Source of the DNA: an uncultured Kangiella sp.
Lineage (GTDB): Bacteria; Pseudomonadota; Gammaproteobacteria; Enterobacterales; Kangiellaceae
Direction of reading: 5' to 3'
Assembly (NCBI GenBank): GCA_947498625.1
Contig: CANMKR010000002.1
Location: 186,001 to 250,000 of the forward strand
Length of the DNA stretch: 64,000 bases
The notes below the pieces were generated by a model. The model was not told the DNA's origin and searched no databases. It worked only from the letters and a program-made list of their open reading frames with translations. How positions within the stretch are numbered: position 1 is the first letter of the stretch; every line of letters starts with the position of its first letter. The translations under genes and the position numbers were made by a program. Of this stretch, positions 31,462 through 40,921 are shown in pieces.

Positions 31462-31970
31462 AATTGATAATTATTCAGGAAGTTAATTCCAGCCGATTGA
31501 AGAAGTTCTTCATTATTACTGAAGGCCAAAGATTCTAATGGTGTTCTTTTGCCTGAAAGATAATCTTTCAAACAGTCGACAATTAAACCACTTCTATGTT
31601 GCGGCAGAATATCTAGTATTTGTTCTTTGCTCATCCAATGCGCAGCAATAATATCATCATCTTGTGGCTCAAGTTTACTATCTCCTGAGATATAGCCGGT
31701 AAAGCAAAATCTCAAGTAGTGATGGTTATTAGTTGCTGGATTTAACAAGTAGGTGCCGACTAAAGCGGTTGGTTTAAAGTCCAAGCCAGTTTCTTCAGCC
31801 ACTTCTCTGATAATAGCGGCTTCAATCGATTCATTTTCTTCTAAGTGCCCAGCTGGCTGATTGAACACAACTTCACCATCGGAAGCGTGCTCTTCGACCA
31901 TTAAATACTTACCTTGATTTTCTCCACGGCCCTCAATAACAGCCGCAACGGTGACGTGAACAGGTAACAT
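31458..31970 (-). CDS. nudJ: NudJ-like Nudix hydrolase
   Basis: 170 residues. The Nudix box is complete: [32 protein letters not shown] opens the domain and FNQPAGHLE is typical of NudJ, a phosphatase acting on thiamine pyrophosphate-related and nucleotide diphosphate substrates. Its position just before mnmA matches E. coli nudJ-mnmA-hflD. Confidence 0.88.
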   Translation of the reverse strand: MLPVHVTVAAVIEGRGENQGKYLMVEEHASDGEVVFNQPAGHLEENESIEAAIIREVAEETGLDFKPTALVGTYLLNPATNNHHYLRFCFTGYISGDSKLEPQDDDIIAAHWMSKEQILDILPQHRSGLIVDCLKDYLSGKRTPLESLAFSNNEELLQSAGINFLNNYQL

Positions 31971-31996
31971 ATAAGAATTCTTATTGGATAGTGGCG

Positions 31997-32686
31997 CTAT
32001 TTTAGCCTATTTGATCTCTTAGCTAAACCTTTAGCGAGTTTGTGCGAGCTATTCTTTTGCCCATTTCTGACTTTGCTCGGCAAGCGCCGACGTTTATTAT
32101 GACTTTGATTAGAGACAGTCACTTCCATTGATTTATATTCGCCAACCGCTATATCATCAAGATGCCATTCGCCAATAGCTGCACGGATAAGGCGTAAAGT
32201 AGGGTAGCCGATCGCAGCGGTCATACGACGGACCTGTCTGTTTTTGCCTTCTTTAATTTTAATTTCTAACCAGCTTGTAGGAATGTTTTTACGCTCTCGA
32301 ATTGGCGGATTGCGCGGCCAAACATTTGGCGGATCAATCATCTTAATTTTGGCTGGCTTAGTCACATAATCTTGAATTTCGATCCCATGCCTTAAATCTT
32401 CTAGATCACTATTAAGAGGTTCGCCTTCAACCTGCACCCAATAGGTTTTTTCCATTTTATTTTTTGGGTTTGCGATCTGGTGTTGCAGCTGACCATTATC
32501 GGTTAATAGCAGCAAACCCTCAGAATCTTTATCCAAGCGACCTGCGGCATACACCTTTGGGATTTTAATGAAGTCGGCAAGGGTTGAGTCACCATCTTCT
32601 CCAGTAAACTGACACAGCGTATTAAAAGGCTTATTGAACAGTATCAACTGTGCTGCTGTAGACTTACTGGAGTTATTTCTGCTCAA
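31997..32686 (-). CDS. rluE: 23S rRNA pseudouridine-2457 synthase
   Basis: 229 residues without an S4 domain; the catalytic domain begins at once (LILFNKPFNTLCQF). The catalytic aspartate is in AAGRLDKDSEGLLLLT, and GKNRQVRRMTAAIGYPTLRLIR is the RsuA-family motif. The last 30 residues are strongly basic, longer than usual for RluE, and may bind rRNA. It probably heads the nudJ-mnmA-hflD group, 26 bases apart. Confidence 0.9.
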   Translation of the reverse strand: MSRNNSSKSTAAQLILFNKPFNTLCQFTGEDGDSTLADFIKIPKVYAAGRLDKDSEGLLLLTDNGQLQHQIANPKNKMEKTYWVQVEGEPLNSDLEDLRHGIEIQDYVTKPAKIKMIDPPNVWPRNPPIRERKNIPTSWLEIKIKEGKNRQVRRMTAAIGYPTLRLIRAAIGEWHLDDIAVGEYKSMEVTVSNQSHNKRRRLPSKVRNGQKNSSHKLAKGLAKRSNRLK

Positions 32687-32788
32687 GATTTAGACAGGTG
32701 TTTATGTGTTGGGCACATTGTAACGCTATTTTCAAAATTTTACAGGCTAGATAGGGCGGTTGGCTGTGCAGATGGCATCATTTTGGCG

Positions 32789-32794
32789 TATAAT
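32789..32794 (+). promoter_or_regulatory. Probable -10 element for icd
   Basis: A perfect TATAAT 74 bases before the icd ATG, in the 181-base region between divergent rluE and icd. No good -35 lies at 16-18 bases, so an activator may be involved. Confidence 0.5.
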
Positions 32795-32864
32795 GCGCGC
32801 CATTAAATCACTTGGATTTGTCAAAACTGTCATATCCAATCTCAAGAAGCAGAACACAGGATAA

Positions 32865-35084
<2,220 letters not shown>

Positions 35085-35101
35085 GTTTTAGCATGAACTA
35101 A

Positions 35102-35125
35102 AAAAGGCGCCTATTGGCGCCTTTT
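35102..35125 (+). terminator. Terminator between icd and the convergent HEPN-like gene
   Basis: AAAAGGCGCC/GGCGCCTTTT with a TATT loop; symmetrical, so it can serve both convergent genes. Confidence 0.88.
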
Positions 35126-35138
35126 GTTTTTACAGTAT

Positions 35139-36035
35139 TTATTTTAATTTGATACGGTTAGTGACATATTGATTAGCAATATTGGATAAATTTGAGTTTT
35201 TTCTTATTAATTTTTCCCGAACCTCACTCCACTCCAATAAGATCAAAGTATCTTCCTTGAGATCTTTAGAATATCTATACGCAAATAATCCAATAGCTTT
35301 TTCTTTATAGTGAACTTTGTATTTTTTTATCATACTCTCAAATGTAGATTTTGCGTTAACAACTTTAAGTTCTATTAGTGTTCTTACACTTTGATGTATT
35401 TTTCCAATTGATTGAATATAAGATCTGGTTGATTCTTTTAAATCAACTTCTTGTGGCATTTCGAGCAAAACGCTTTTTTTAAATTTACCATCTTTGCTTA
35501 TCCTTTCTTTTTGAGTGGCAAAATATAGTTCATATACTAGGGTTCTAGATTCCTTGCTTTCATGCTTACTACCAAGCGTAACACTGTGGACAGGAGTTTC
35601 GTTATGTTGAACATAGTTTCTAAGAGCTTCCATAAATCTATAAGGAAAATTTAAATCGTATTCTTTTGATAATGACTTTTTGATCTTACATTTACTTATC
35701 TCGCCATCGGTCATTATTCTTTGAACATGGCCGGTAATGTTATCTAAATATAATCTTATAGATGATAGTAAGTTAGATAGTCGTTGATTTAATTTTAATC
35801 TGTTAATGTAGAAATCTTCATATTCATACTTAGTGTATATAGCATCGGAAAGTGATATCTCAAGCGCTTCTTTTTCAAACTCATAGTAATTCGAAAGGAT
35901 TAAATCTAAATTTTCTTCGAGAGCCATAGCTTGGTCTAAAATGATTTTTGATAACTCAATATCATTATATTGCTCGGCTGTGATGCTAACTTTTGGGAAG
36001 TTTCCTAATGCTTTTATTTTTAAATAATATTCCAT
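35139..36035 (-). CDS. Orphan protein with a HEPN-type RNxxxH motif
   Basis: 298 residues, highly helical and charged, with no signal peptide or membrane helix. EALRNYVQHNETPVHS gives Arg139-Asn-x3-His144, the RNxxxH pattern of HEPN-fold ribonucleases, in a helical setting. The gene is visibly more AT-rich than its neighbours and stands alone on the minus strand between two conserved genes, a hint of acquisition. No antitoxin-like partner gene lies beside it. The HEPN assignment rests on one short motif; otherwise the protein is unknown. Confidence 0.6.
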   Translation of the reverse strand: MEYYLKIKALGNFPKVSITAEQYNDIELSKIILDQAMALEENLDLILSNYYEFEKEALEISLSDAIYTKYEYEDFYINRLKLNQRLSNLLSSIRLYLDNITGHVQRIMTDGEISKCKIKKSLSKEYDLNFPYRFMEALRNYVQHNETPVHSVTLGSKHESKESRTLVYELYFATQKERISKDGKFKKSVLLEMPQEVDLKESTRSYIQSIGKIHQSVRTLIELKVVNAKSTFESMIKKYKVHYKEKAIGLFAYRYSKDLKEDTLILLEWSEVREKLIRKNSNLSNIANQYVTNRIKLK

Positions 36036-36104
36036 TACATTTAAACGCTTTATATACTATTATCAATTGAATAATATGGTATCAAAAATAGAAGAAAATT
36101 ATAA

Positions 36105-37112
36105 ATGCTTGATCTAAGAAGTGATACAGTAACGCAACCCACTGAAGGTATGCGTAAGGTGATGGCTGCTGCGGCGGTTGGTGATGATGTTTTTCAAGAT
36201 GATCCAACGGTTAAGAAGCTTGAAGATAAATTGGCAGAGATGTCGGGTAAAGCGGATGCTTTGTTTGTGCCGTCGGGAACCATGTCGAATCTAGTAGCTT
36301 TATTAAGTCATTGTCAGCGCGGTGAAGAGTATATTGTAGGGCAGGGTTATCATACCTATTTGTATGAGGCGGGTGGGGCACCGGTCTTGGGAAGCGTTAT
36401 CCCGCAAACTTTACCAGTCGAGAAAGACGGCACTTTAGATTTAGATAAAGTGTCATCAGTGATTAAAGTGGATGATGTGCATTTTGCACGTTCAAAACTC
36501 TTGTGCCTTGAAAATACCCATAACGGTAAAGTGATTTCTTTGGAGTATATGCAAAAGGCTTATGACTTTGCCAAGTCAAAAGGTTTGTCAGTTCATTTAG
36601 ATGGTGCACGTGCATTCAACGCCACTACCGAATTAAACTGCGAGTTAAAAGACTTAGCGCAACACGCAGATTCAGTGTCTATTTGTTTATCTAAGGGTTT
36701 GGGCGCGCCAGTGGGTTCTGTGTTATGCGCCGATAAAGAAATCATTCATTGGGCACGTCGTTGGCGAAAAATGGTTGGCGGTGGAATGCGGCAATCGGGC
36801 GTTTTAGCTGCTGCTGGAATTTACGCGCTTGATGAGCATGTAGAGCGATTAGCGATTGATCATGCCAACGCTAAAGTTTTAGCCGAACGTTTACAGGATA
36901 TTCCGCAATTAGCAATCAATAAAGATTTAGTGCAAACCAATATGCTGTTTGTGAAAACGGATATGGTAACTGCAACCAGCCTTGCAAATCATTTAAAGCA
37001 GCACAATATCATTATTATTCCATCGGAAACTATGCGCTGGGTGATGCACTTAGATATTAGCAGTTCTGATGTAAAGTTTGTGTCTGAAAAAGTGAAGGAG
37101 TTTTTTGCATGA
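36105..37112 (+). CDS. ltaE: Low-specificity L-threonine aldolase
   Basis: 335 residues. It begins MLDLRSDTVTQPTEGMRKVM, the typical N-terminus. The PLP lysine is in CLSKGLGAPVGSVL, and HLDGARAFNA carries the cofactor-binding aspartate. It splits threonine or allo-threonine to glycine and acetaldehyde. Its stop overlaps the next gene by 4 bases. Confidence 0.95.
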   Translation: MLDLRSDTVTQPTEGMRKVMAAAAVGDDVFQDDPTVKKLEDKLAEMSGKADALFVPSGTMSNLVALLSHCQRGEEYIVGQGYHTYLYEAGGAPVLGSVIPQTLPVEKDGTLDLDKVSSVIKVDDVHFARSKLLCLENTHNGKVISLEYMQKAYDFAKSKGLSVHLDGARAFNATTELNCELKDLAQHADSVSICLSKGLGAPVGSVLCADKEIIHWARRWRKMVGGGMRQSGVLAAAGIYALDEHVERLAIDHANAKVLAERLQDIPQLAINKDLVQTNMLFVKTDMVTATSLANHLKQHNIIIIPSETMRWVMHLDISSSDVKFVSEKVKEFFA

Positions 37113-37498
37113 TCGTTTATTTTGCTGGTTTGTTAGTGGTAGGTTTAATCTTTATGTATTTATCGAATAAACGTGCTAGCCCTGATTTCAAACAAAATGA
37201 ATTAACCGGCGTTAGGACTATGGAAACTCTTGCTGATGAAGAGATTTGGCGAAAGGTCAATTTACGCGCGGCCTTGTATTATAAGCATTGCGGCTTAAGT
37301 TTTATCGCCTTGGCATTTGCCTCATTGGTTTTTGCAAGAGGCATTCTTGCCTTGTTAGTATTTGTGGCTGCAGTAATTTTTATTGTGATTTTAATGTGGC
37401 GCCATGAGTACTTAAAGGAATATGCCAAAGAGCTCTATGCTGAAAAATATCCTGATGCAATTGAAGAGGATAAAAATAATTCTAAAGATGAAGAATAA
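37109..37498 (+). CDS. SdpI-like small membrane protein (first of two)
   Basis: 129 residues, helices about 2-18, 57-74 and 77-95. TGVRTMETLADEEIWRKVNL resembles the G(F/V)RTP.TL...W...N motif of the SdpI family. It overlaps ltaE by 4 bases. A similar protein is encoded 50 bases downstream. SdpI itself gives immunity to the SdpC killing factor; most homologues are uncharacterised. Confidence 0.65.
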   Translation: MIVYFAGLLVVGLIFMYLSNKRASPDFKQNELTGVRTMETLADEEIWRKVNLRAALYYKHCGLSFIALAFASLVFARGILALLVFVAAVIFIVILMWRHEYLKEYAKELYAEKYPDAIEEDKNNSKDEE

Positions 37499-37548
37499 TT
37501 AGGGAATAAAAGCCTGACTTTATCGTTAAGTCTATAAAGGAGGCTGTT

Positions 37549-37890
37549 ATGCAAAACATTATTACTTTATCGTTTATCGCTTTTTCAGTGTTATTAATCT
37601 TGTTGTCTTTGCCATTAATGTTTAACAAAATAAAACCAAACTGGTGGTACGGTTTTAGAACTCCTGCGAGCGTGAAGAACCCTGAAATTTGGTATCCCGT
37701 TAATCAAGCCGCCGCCAAGCAAAGTATGGTGCTTGGTACTTTAATGATAACTGTGTCATTAGGCCTTTATTCCATTGGTGACATGAGGGTGGATGCTACA
37801 TTAATTATTAATTCGTTAGTAGCCACAACTGGCTTGTTGGTAATCGCTATTAAGGGAGTGGTGACCATCAGAAAGCTTTCGAGCAAATAA
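37549..37890 (+). CDS. SdpI-like small membrane protein (second of two)
   Basis: 113 residues with helices about 5-23, 63-82 and 87-105. NWWYGFRTPASVKNPEIWYPVNQAAAK is a clear SdpI-family motif, better preserved than in the preceding protein. A GGAGG ribosome site lies 6 bases upstream. The pair may act together, but no cognate toxin gene is nearby. Confidence 0.75.
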   Translation: MQNIITLSFIAFSVLLILLSLPLMFNKIKPNWWYGFRTPASVKNPEIWYPVNQAAAKQSMVLGTLMITVSLGLYSIGDMRVDATLIINSLVATTGLLVIAIKGVVTIRKLSSK

Positions 37891-37930
37891 TGTTAACCGA
37901 CTAGAAATGCTTGTTTTATATGCCTATTAA

Positions 37931-38881
37931 TTAGTCTTCAAATTCGGCAATAGTTTGTCTTTGTCTGTTGACTATTAATTGGGTTACATCAGGCCTTGAA
38001 TAATGGCCGGTAACGTCAATTAAGGAGCGTTCTTTTCGTACCTCATTGTGATCAATCTCTACAATGAAAATACCTTCTTTGCCAACTTGCGGTTCCAACA
38101 ACCAGTCGCCATTAGGCTTTGCAACACATGAAGCGCCATTGGCCATTGAATCGGGCATTAAATCAATGATCTCATCGTAAAAAGGTAAATTCTTTGGTAT
38201 CTGTTCTTTGATTAAAAATCCTGAAACTGAAACAGCGTAGCTGCGAGATTCTTTGGCAACAAAACGAGTAATATCATGAGTATTATGATCGCCACCAGGC
38301 CAAACTGCCACGTGCAAATCTTCACCTTGAGCGTATAAAGCAGTTCGGGCTAAAGGTAACCAGTTTTCCCAACAATTAAGCCCGCCTAGGGTAAAAGCCT
38401 CTAAAGCATGGGTTTTTAAACCATGGCCATCGCCATTAGACCAAACTAAACGTTCCTCATAGGTTGGAACTAGCTTACGGTGGCTTGAACCTATAACACC
38501 GTTTTTATCAATATAAACAAGCGTACAATAAAGGCTATGGCCAGAGCGATCATGGGCCCGTTCGATAATTCCTAAATAACAGGCAATATTATGATGTTTA
38601 CAGGTGACTTGAATGCTATTTAGATCGCCAGCTTTGATGCTAACCGCTTGAGAAGAATAGTAGGCAAACAAAGACTTTTGAAAGTCATCATTGAATTTTG
38701 CGCCACCTGTATTTTCTACCCAAAAAGGGTAGCCGGGTAATAAAGACTCTCCAAAACAAACCAGATCTGAGCTTTTTTCCGCAGCCTGCTTGATTGAGTC
38801 TATTACCTTATCGATAGTGGCTTCTTTATTAAGCCAAACAGGCGCTATTTGCGCTAAAGCTACCCTTATTTTCTCATTCAT
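37931..38881 (-). CDS. Nitrilase family carbon-nitrogen hydrolase
   Basis: 316 residues. The Glu-Lys-Cys triad is visible: Glu in [13 protein letters not shown], Lys in [14 protein letters not shown] and Cys in [12 protein letters not shown]. The CWE tripeptide is that of true nitrilases, which turn nitriles into acids and ammonia. The natural substrate is unknown. Its ATG overlaps the fabR stop by 4 bases, so it is coexpressed with the fatty-acid repressor, an uncommon pairing. Confidence 0.88.
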   Translation of the reverse strand: MNEKIRVALAQIAPVWLNKEATIDKVIDSIKQAAEKSSDLVCFGESLLPGYPFWVENTGGAKFNDDFQKSLFAYYSSQAVSIKAGDLNSIQVTCKHHNIACYLGIIERAHDRSGHSLYCTLVYIDKNGVIGSSHRKLVPTYEERLVWSNGDGHGLKTHALEAFTLGGLNCWENWLPLARTALYAQGEDLHVAVWPGGDHNTHDITRFVAKESRSYAVSVSGFLIKEQIPKNLPFYDEIIDLMPDSMANGASCVAKPNGDWLLEPQVGKEGIFIVEIDHNEVRKERSLIDVTGHYSRPDVTQLIVNRQRQTIAEFED

Positions 38882-39504
38882 CTTTTATCCCCTTGCATAT
38901 TATTTTCATTCAACGCTGTCGCGCCAATGGCAATAAATTGGAGTTGTTTTTTGAGTCTTTGTTGCAATTCGTTTTGCTTTTGTTTGGGTAAATCCAATGA
39001 ATCGGCTCCTGAGTTGAATACCAATGTCACTAATCCTTCTGCTAATGCATAAGCATGATCTTGTGGATAATTGTTTTCGAATATCAAATAATCCGTCAGT
39101 TCATCTTTAAAGTGATTAATTTCTCGAGCTACCGCATCTCTAAAAGCAGCTGAAGTGCCTGAGCGCTCCCTGAGTAGTAATCTAAAAATATTAGGGTTTT
39201 TTTGAACAAATTCCATAAAGGTATCTACGGAGGTATTAATAACGCTGCCTTTCTTTTCGATACGCTTACGCGCTTTACGCATTAGTTGACGCAGAGTGAC
39301 ACCGCTTTCATCCACTAGGGTCAACCCTAATTCTTCCATATCGGCGAAATGACGATAAAAAGAGGTAGGAGCTATACCAGCTTCTCGAGCAACTTCACGC
39401 AAGCTTAAGTTGCTAAAGCCGTGTTCAGCAGTTAGTTGAGTAAGTGCCGCCTCAATGATTGCTTGCCGCGTTTTTTCTTTTTGTAAGGCTCGTGTTTCTG
39501 CCAT
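38878..39504 (-). CDS. fabR: TetR family repressor of unsaturated fatty-acid synthesis
   Basis: 208 residues from MAETRALQ (GGGGA 6 bases upstream); longer starts reach 39543. [36 protein letters not shown] and [25 protein letters not shown] are nearly those of E. coli FabR. The protein senses the unsaturated/saturated acyl-ACP ratio and represses desaturation genes. It is divergent from a desaturase gene, with two matching palindromes between them. Confidence 0.95.
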   Translation of the reverse strand: MAETRALQKEKTRQAIIEAALTQLTAEHGFSNLSLREVAREAGIAPTSFYRHFADMEELGLTLVDESGVTLRQLMRKARKRIEKKGSVINTSVDTFMEFVQKNPNIFRLLLRERSGTSAAFRDAVAREINHFKDELTDYLIFENNYPQDHAYALAEGLVTLVFNSGADSLDLPKQKQNELQQRLKKQLQFIAIGATALNENNMQGDKR

Positions 39505-39550
39505 AATCATCCCCGATTGATTCTTGACCAGTATAAAAAACAATTAGTTA

Positions 39551-39568
39551 AGTGTACAGGTGTTCGCT
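39551..39568 (+). promoter_or_regulatory. Putative FabR operator, upstream copy
   Basis: AGTGTACAGGTGTTCGCT differs by two bases from a perfect copy of the palindrome at 39613. It lies just before the -35 of the desaturase promoter. Confidence 0.65.
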
Positions 39569-39571
39569 GAA

Positions 39572-39599
39572 TTGCCTTTATTAAAATTAATGGTATACT
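39572..39599 (+). promoter_or_regulatory. Promoter of the desaturase gene
   Basis: TTGCCT, 16-base spacer, TATACT. It is flanked on both sides by FabR-type palindromes. Confidence 0.7.
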
Positions 39600-39612
39600 A
39601 GCTTCTAATTTA

Positions 39613-39630
39613 AGCGTACATGTGTACGCT
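39613..39630 (+). promoter_or_regulatory. FabR operator, perfect copy
   Basis: AGCGTACATGTGTACGCT, an 18-bp palindrome with 8-bp arms and the form known for FabR sites. It lies 13 bases after the -10, where bound repressor would block initiation or escape. Confidence 0.85.
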
Positions 39631-39660
39631 CAATAGCAGTTTAATAGGGTTGTCAGCGAT

Positions 39661-40791
39661 ATGCAAAAGTCTAAATCTATCCTGGTTTGGAAAAACATCA
39701 TATTTTTTAGCGTGAGCTTCTTAGTAGCTATAACCGTCGTGCCTTGGTATGGCTTCGCTTATGGTTTTGATTTATCACCATGGATTTGGGGAACGTTACT
39801 TTGGTTGTTCTCGAGCACCGCAATTTCTATGGGTTACCACCGTTTATGGTCACACAGGGCTTATGAAGCTAATCCAGTGTTACGAGCGTTACTAGCTTTT
39901 GGTGGTTGTTTAGCGCTACAAAACAGCGCTTTGCACTGGTCATCAGATCATCGAATCCATCATAAGCATGTGGATCATGATCATAAAGATCCTTATTCAG
40001 CCAGTCGAGGCTTTTGGCATTCGCATATTGGTTGGTTGCTTAAGCGCGAAAACCAAGACAAGCGTTATGACGAGCAATACGATCGCTGCCCAGACTTAAA
40101 GCGTGATCCGATTGTGATGTTCCAGCACAAATACTATTGGAAGATAGCTATTTGGGGAAATATTCTAGTACCAGTATTGTTGGGCTTAATTCACGGTAAT
40201 GTTATGCAGATGGTATTGATCGCAGGTGTATTTAGATTGGTCTGGTCACATCACTTAACCTTCTTTATCAACTCTCTTGCTCACATTTGGGGGACTCGTC
40301 CTTATACAGAAGAGAACTCTGCACGCGATAATATTGTATTGGCTGTATTAACTGGCGGCGAAGGCTACCATAATTACCACCATAAATTTCAATACGACTA
40401 TCGTAATGGCGTTCGTTGGTGGCATTTCGATCCATCAAAGTGGTGGATTAAAGCTTTAAGTTGGATCGGAGTTACTAAAAACTTAAAAGTGGTTTCAAAG
40501 GATAAAATTGAAAAAGCAAAAGCAGAAACCTTACTGCTAAAAGCTAAGGAAAAAACGGCACATTTGCACAATGCAGAAGAAATCATGCAAATGCTTCAGT
40601 CTGAGTATGAGGAATTAGTGGCAAAGCTGAACGAAGTTTACCTAGCAAAAAAACAATGGGTAGAAGCGAAAAGAGATAAGTTGTCAGAAACCTATGAGAA
40701 CTTGGACTTAAGAAAAGAATACCAACAACTCAAACGGAAATTTGAATTACAAAAGGCGATTTGGTTACAGCTTGCGAAACAATACGCATAA
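39661..40791 (+). CDS. Membrane acyl-CoA/acyl-lipid delta-9 desaturase
   Basis: 376 residues. The three histidine boxes are present: HRLWSH (about 60), HRIHHKHVDHDH (about 98) and HNYHH (about 238). Hydrophobic segments at about 8-28, 38-55 and 155-190 anchor it in the membrane. It introduces a double bond in saturated acyl chains. The last 100 residues form a charged, coiled-coil-like tail (from about 275) beyond the usual end of the family. FabR control is predicted from the flanking operators. Confidence 0.94.
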   Translation: MQKSKSILVWKNIIFFSVSFLVAITVVPWYGFAYGFDLSPWIWGTLLWLFSSTAISMGYHRLWSHRAYEANPVLRALLAFGGCLALQNSALHWSSDHRIHHKHVDHDHKDPYSASRGFWHSHIGWLLKRENQDKRYDEQYDRCPDLKRDPIVMFQHKYYWKIAIWGNILVPVLLGLIHGNVMQMVLIAGVFRLVWSHHLTFFINSLAHIWGTRPYTEENSARDNIVLAVLTGGEGYHNYHHKFQYDYRNGVRWWHFDPSKWWIKALSWIGVTKNLKVVSKDKIEKAKAETLLLKAKEKTAHLHNAEEIMQMLQSEYEELVAKLNEVYLAKKQWVEAKRDKLSETYENLDLRKEYQQLKRKFELQKAIWLQLAKQYA

Positions 40792-40808
40792 GCCATAACT
40801 TTTTGTAC

Positions 40809-40830
40809 AAGCTCCTTCGGGAGCTTTTTT
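40809..40830 (+). terminator. Terminator of the desaturase gene
   Basis: AAGCTCC/GGAGCTT stem with a TTCG tetraloop and T run. Confidence 0.92.
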
Positions 40831-40921
40831 ATTGCCTTTTTATTGTCAGTAAATGCATTAGTCGCTTGTTTATTGCGCATTTAATTTATAAGCTTTAAAC
40901 AGTTTAGTTATGGGGACTAGT

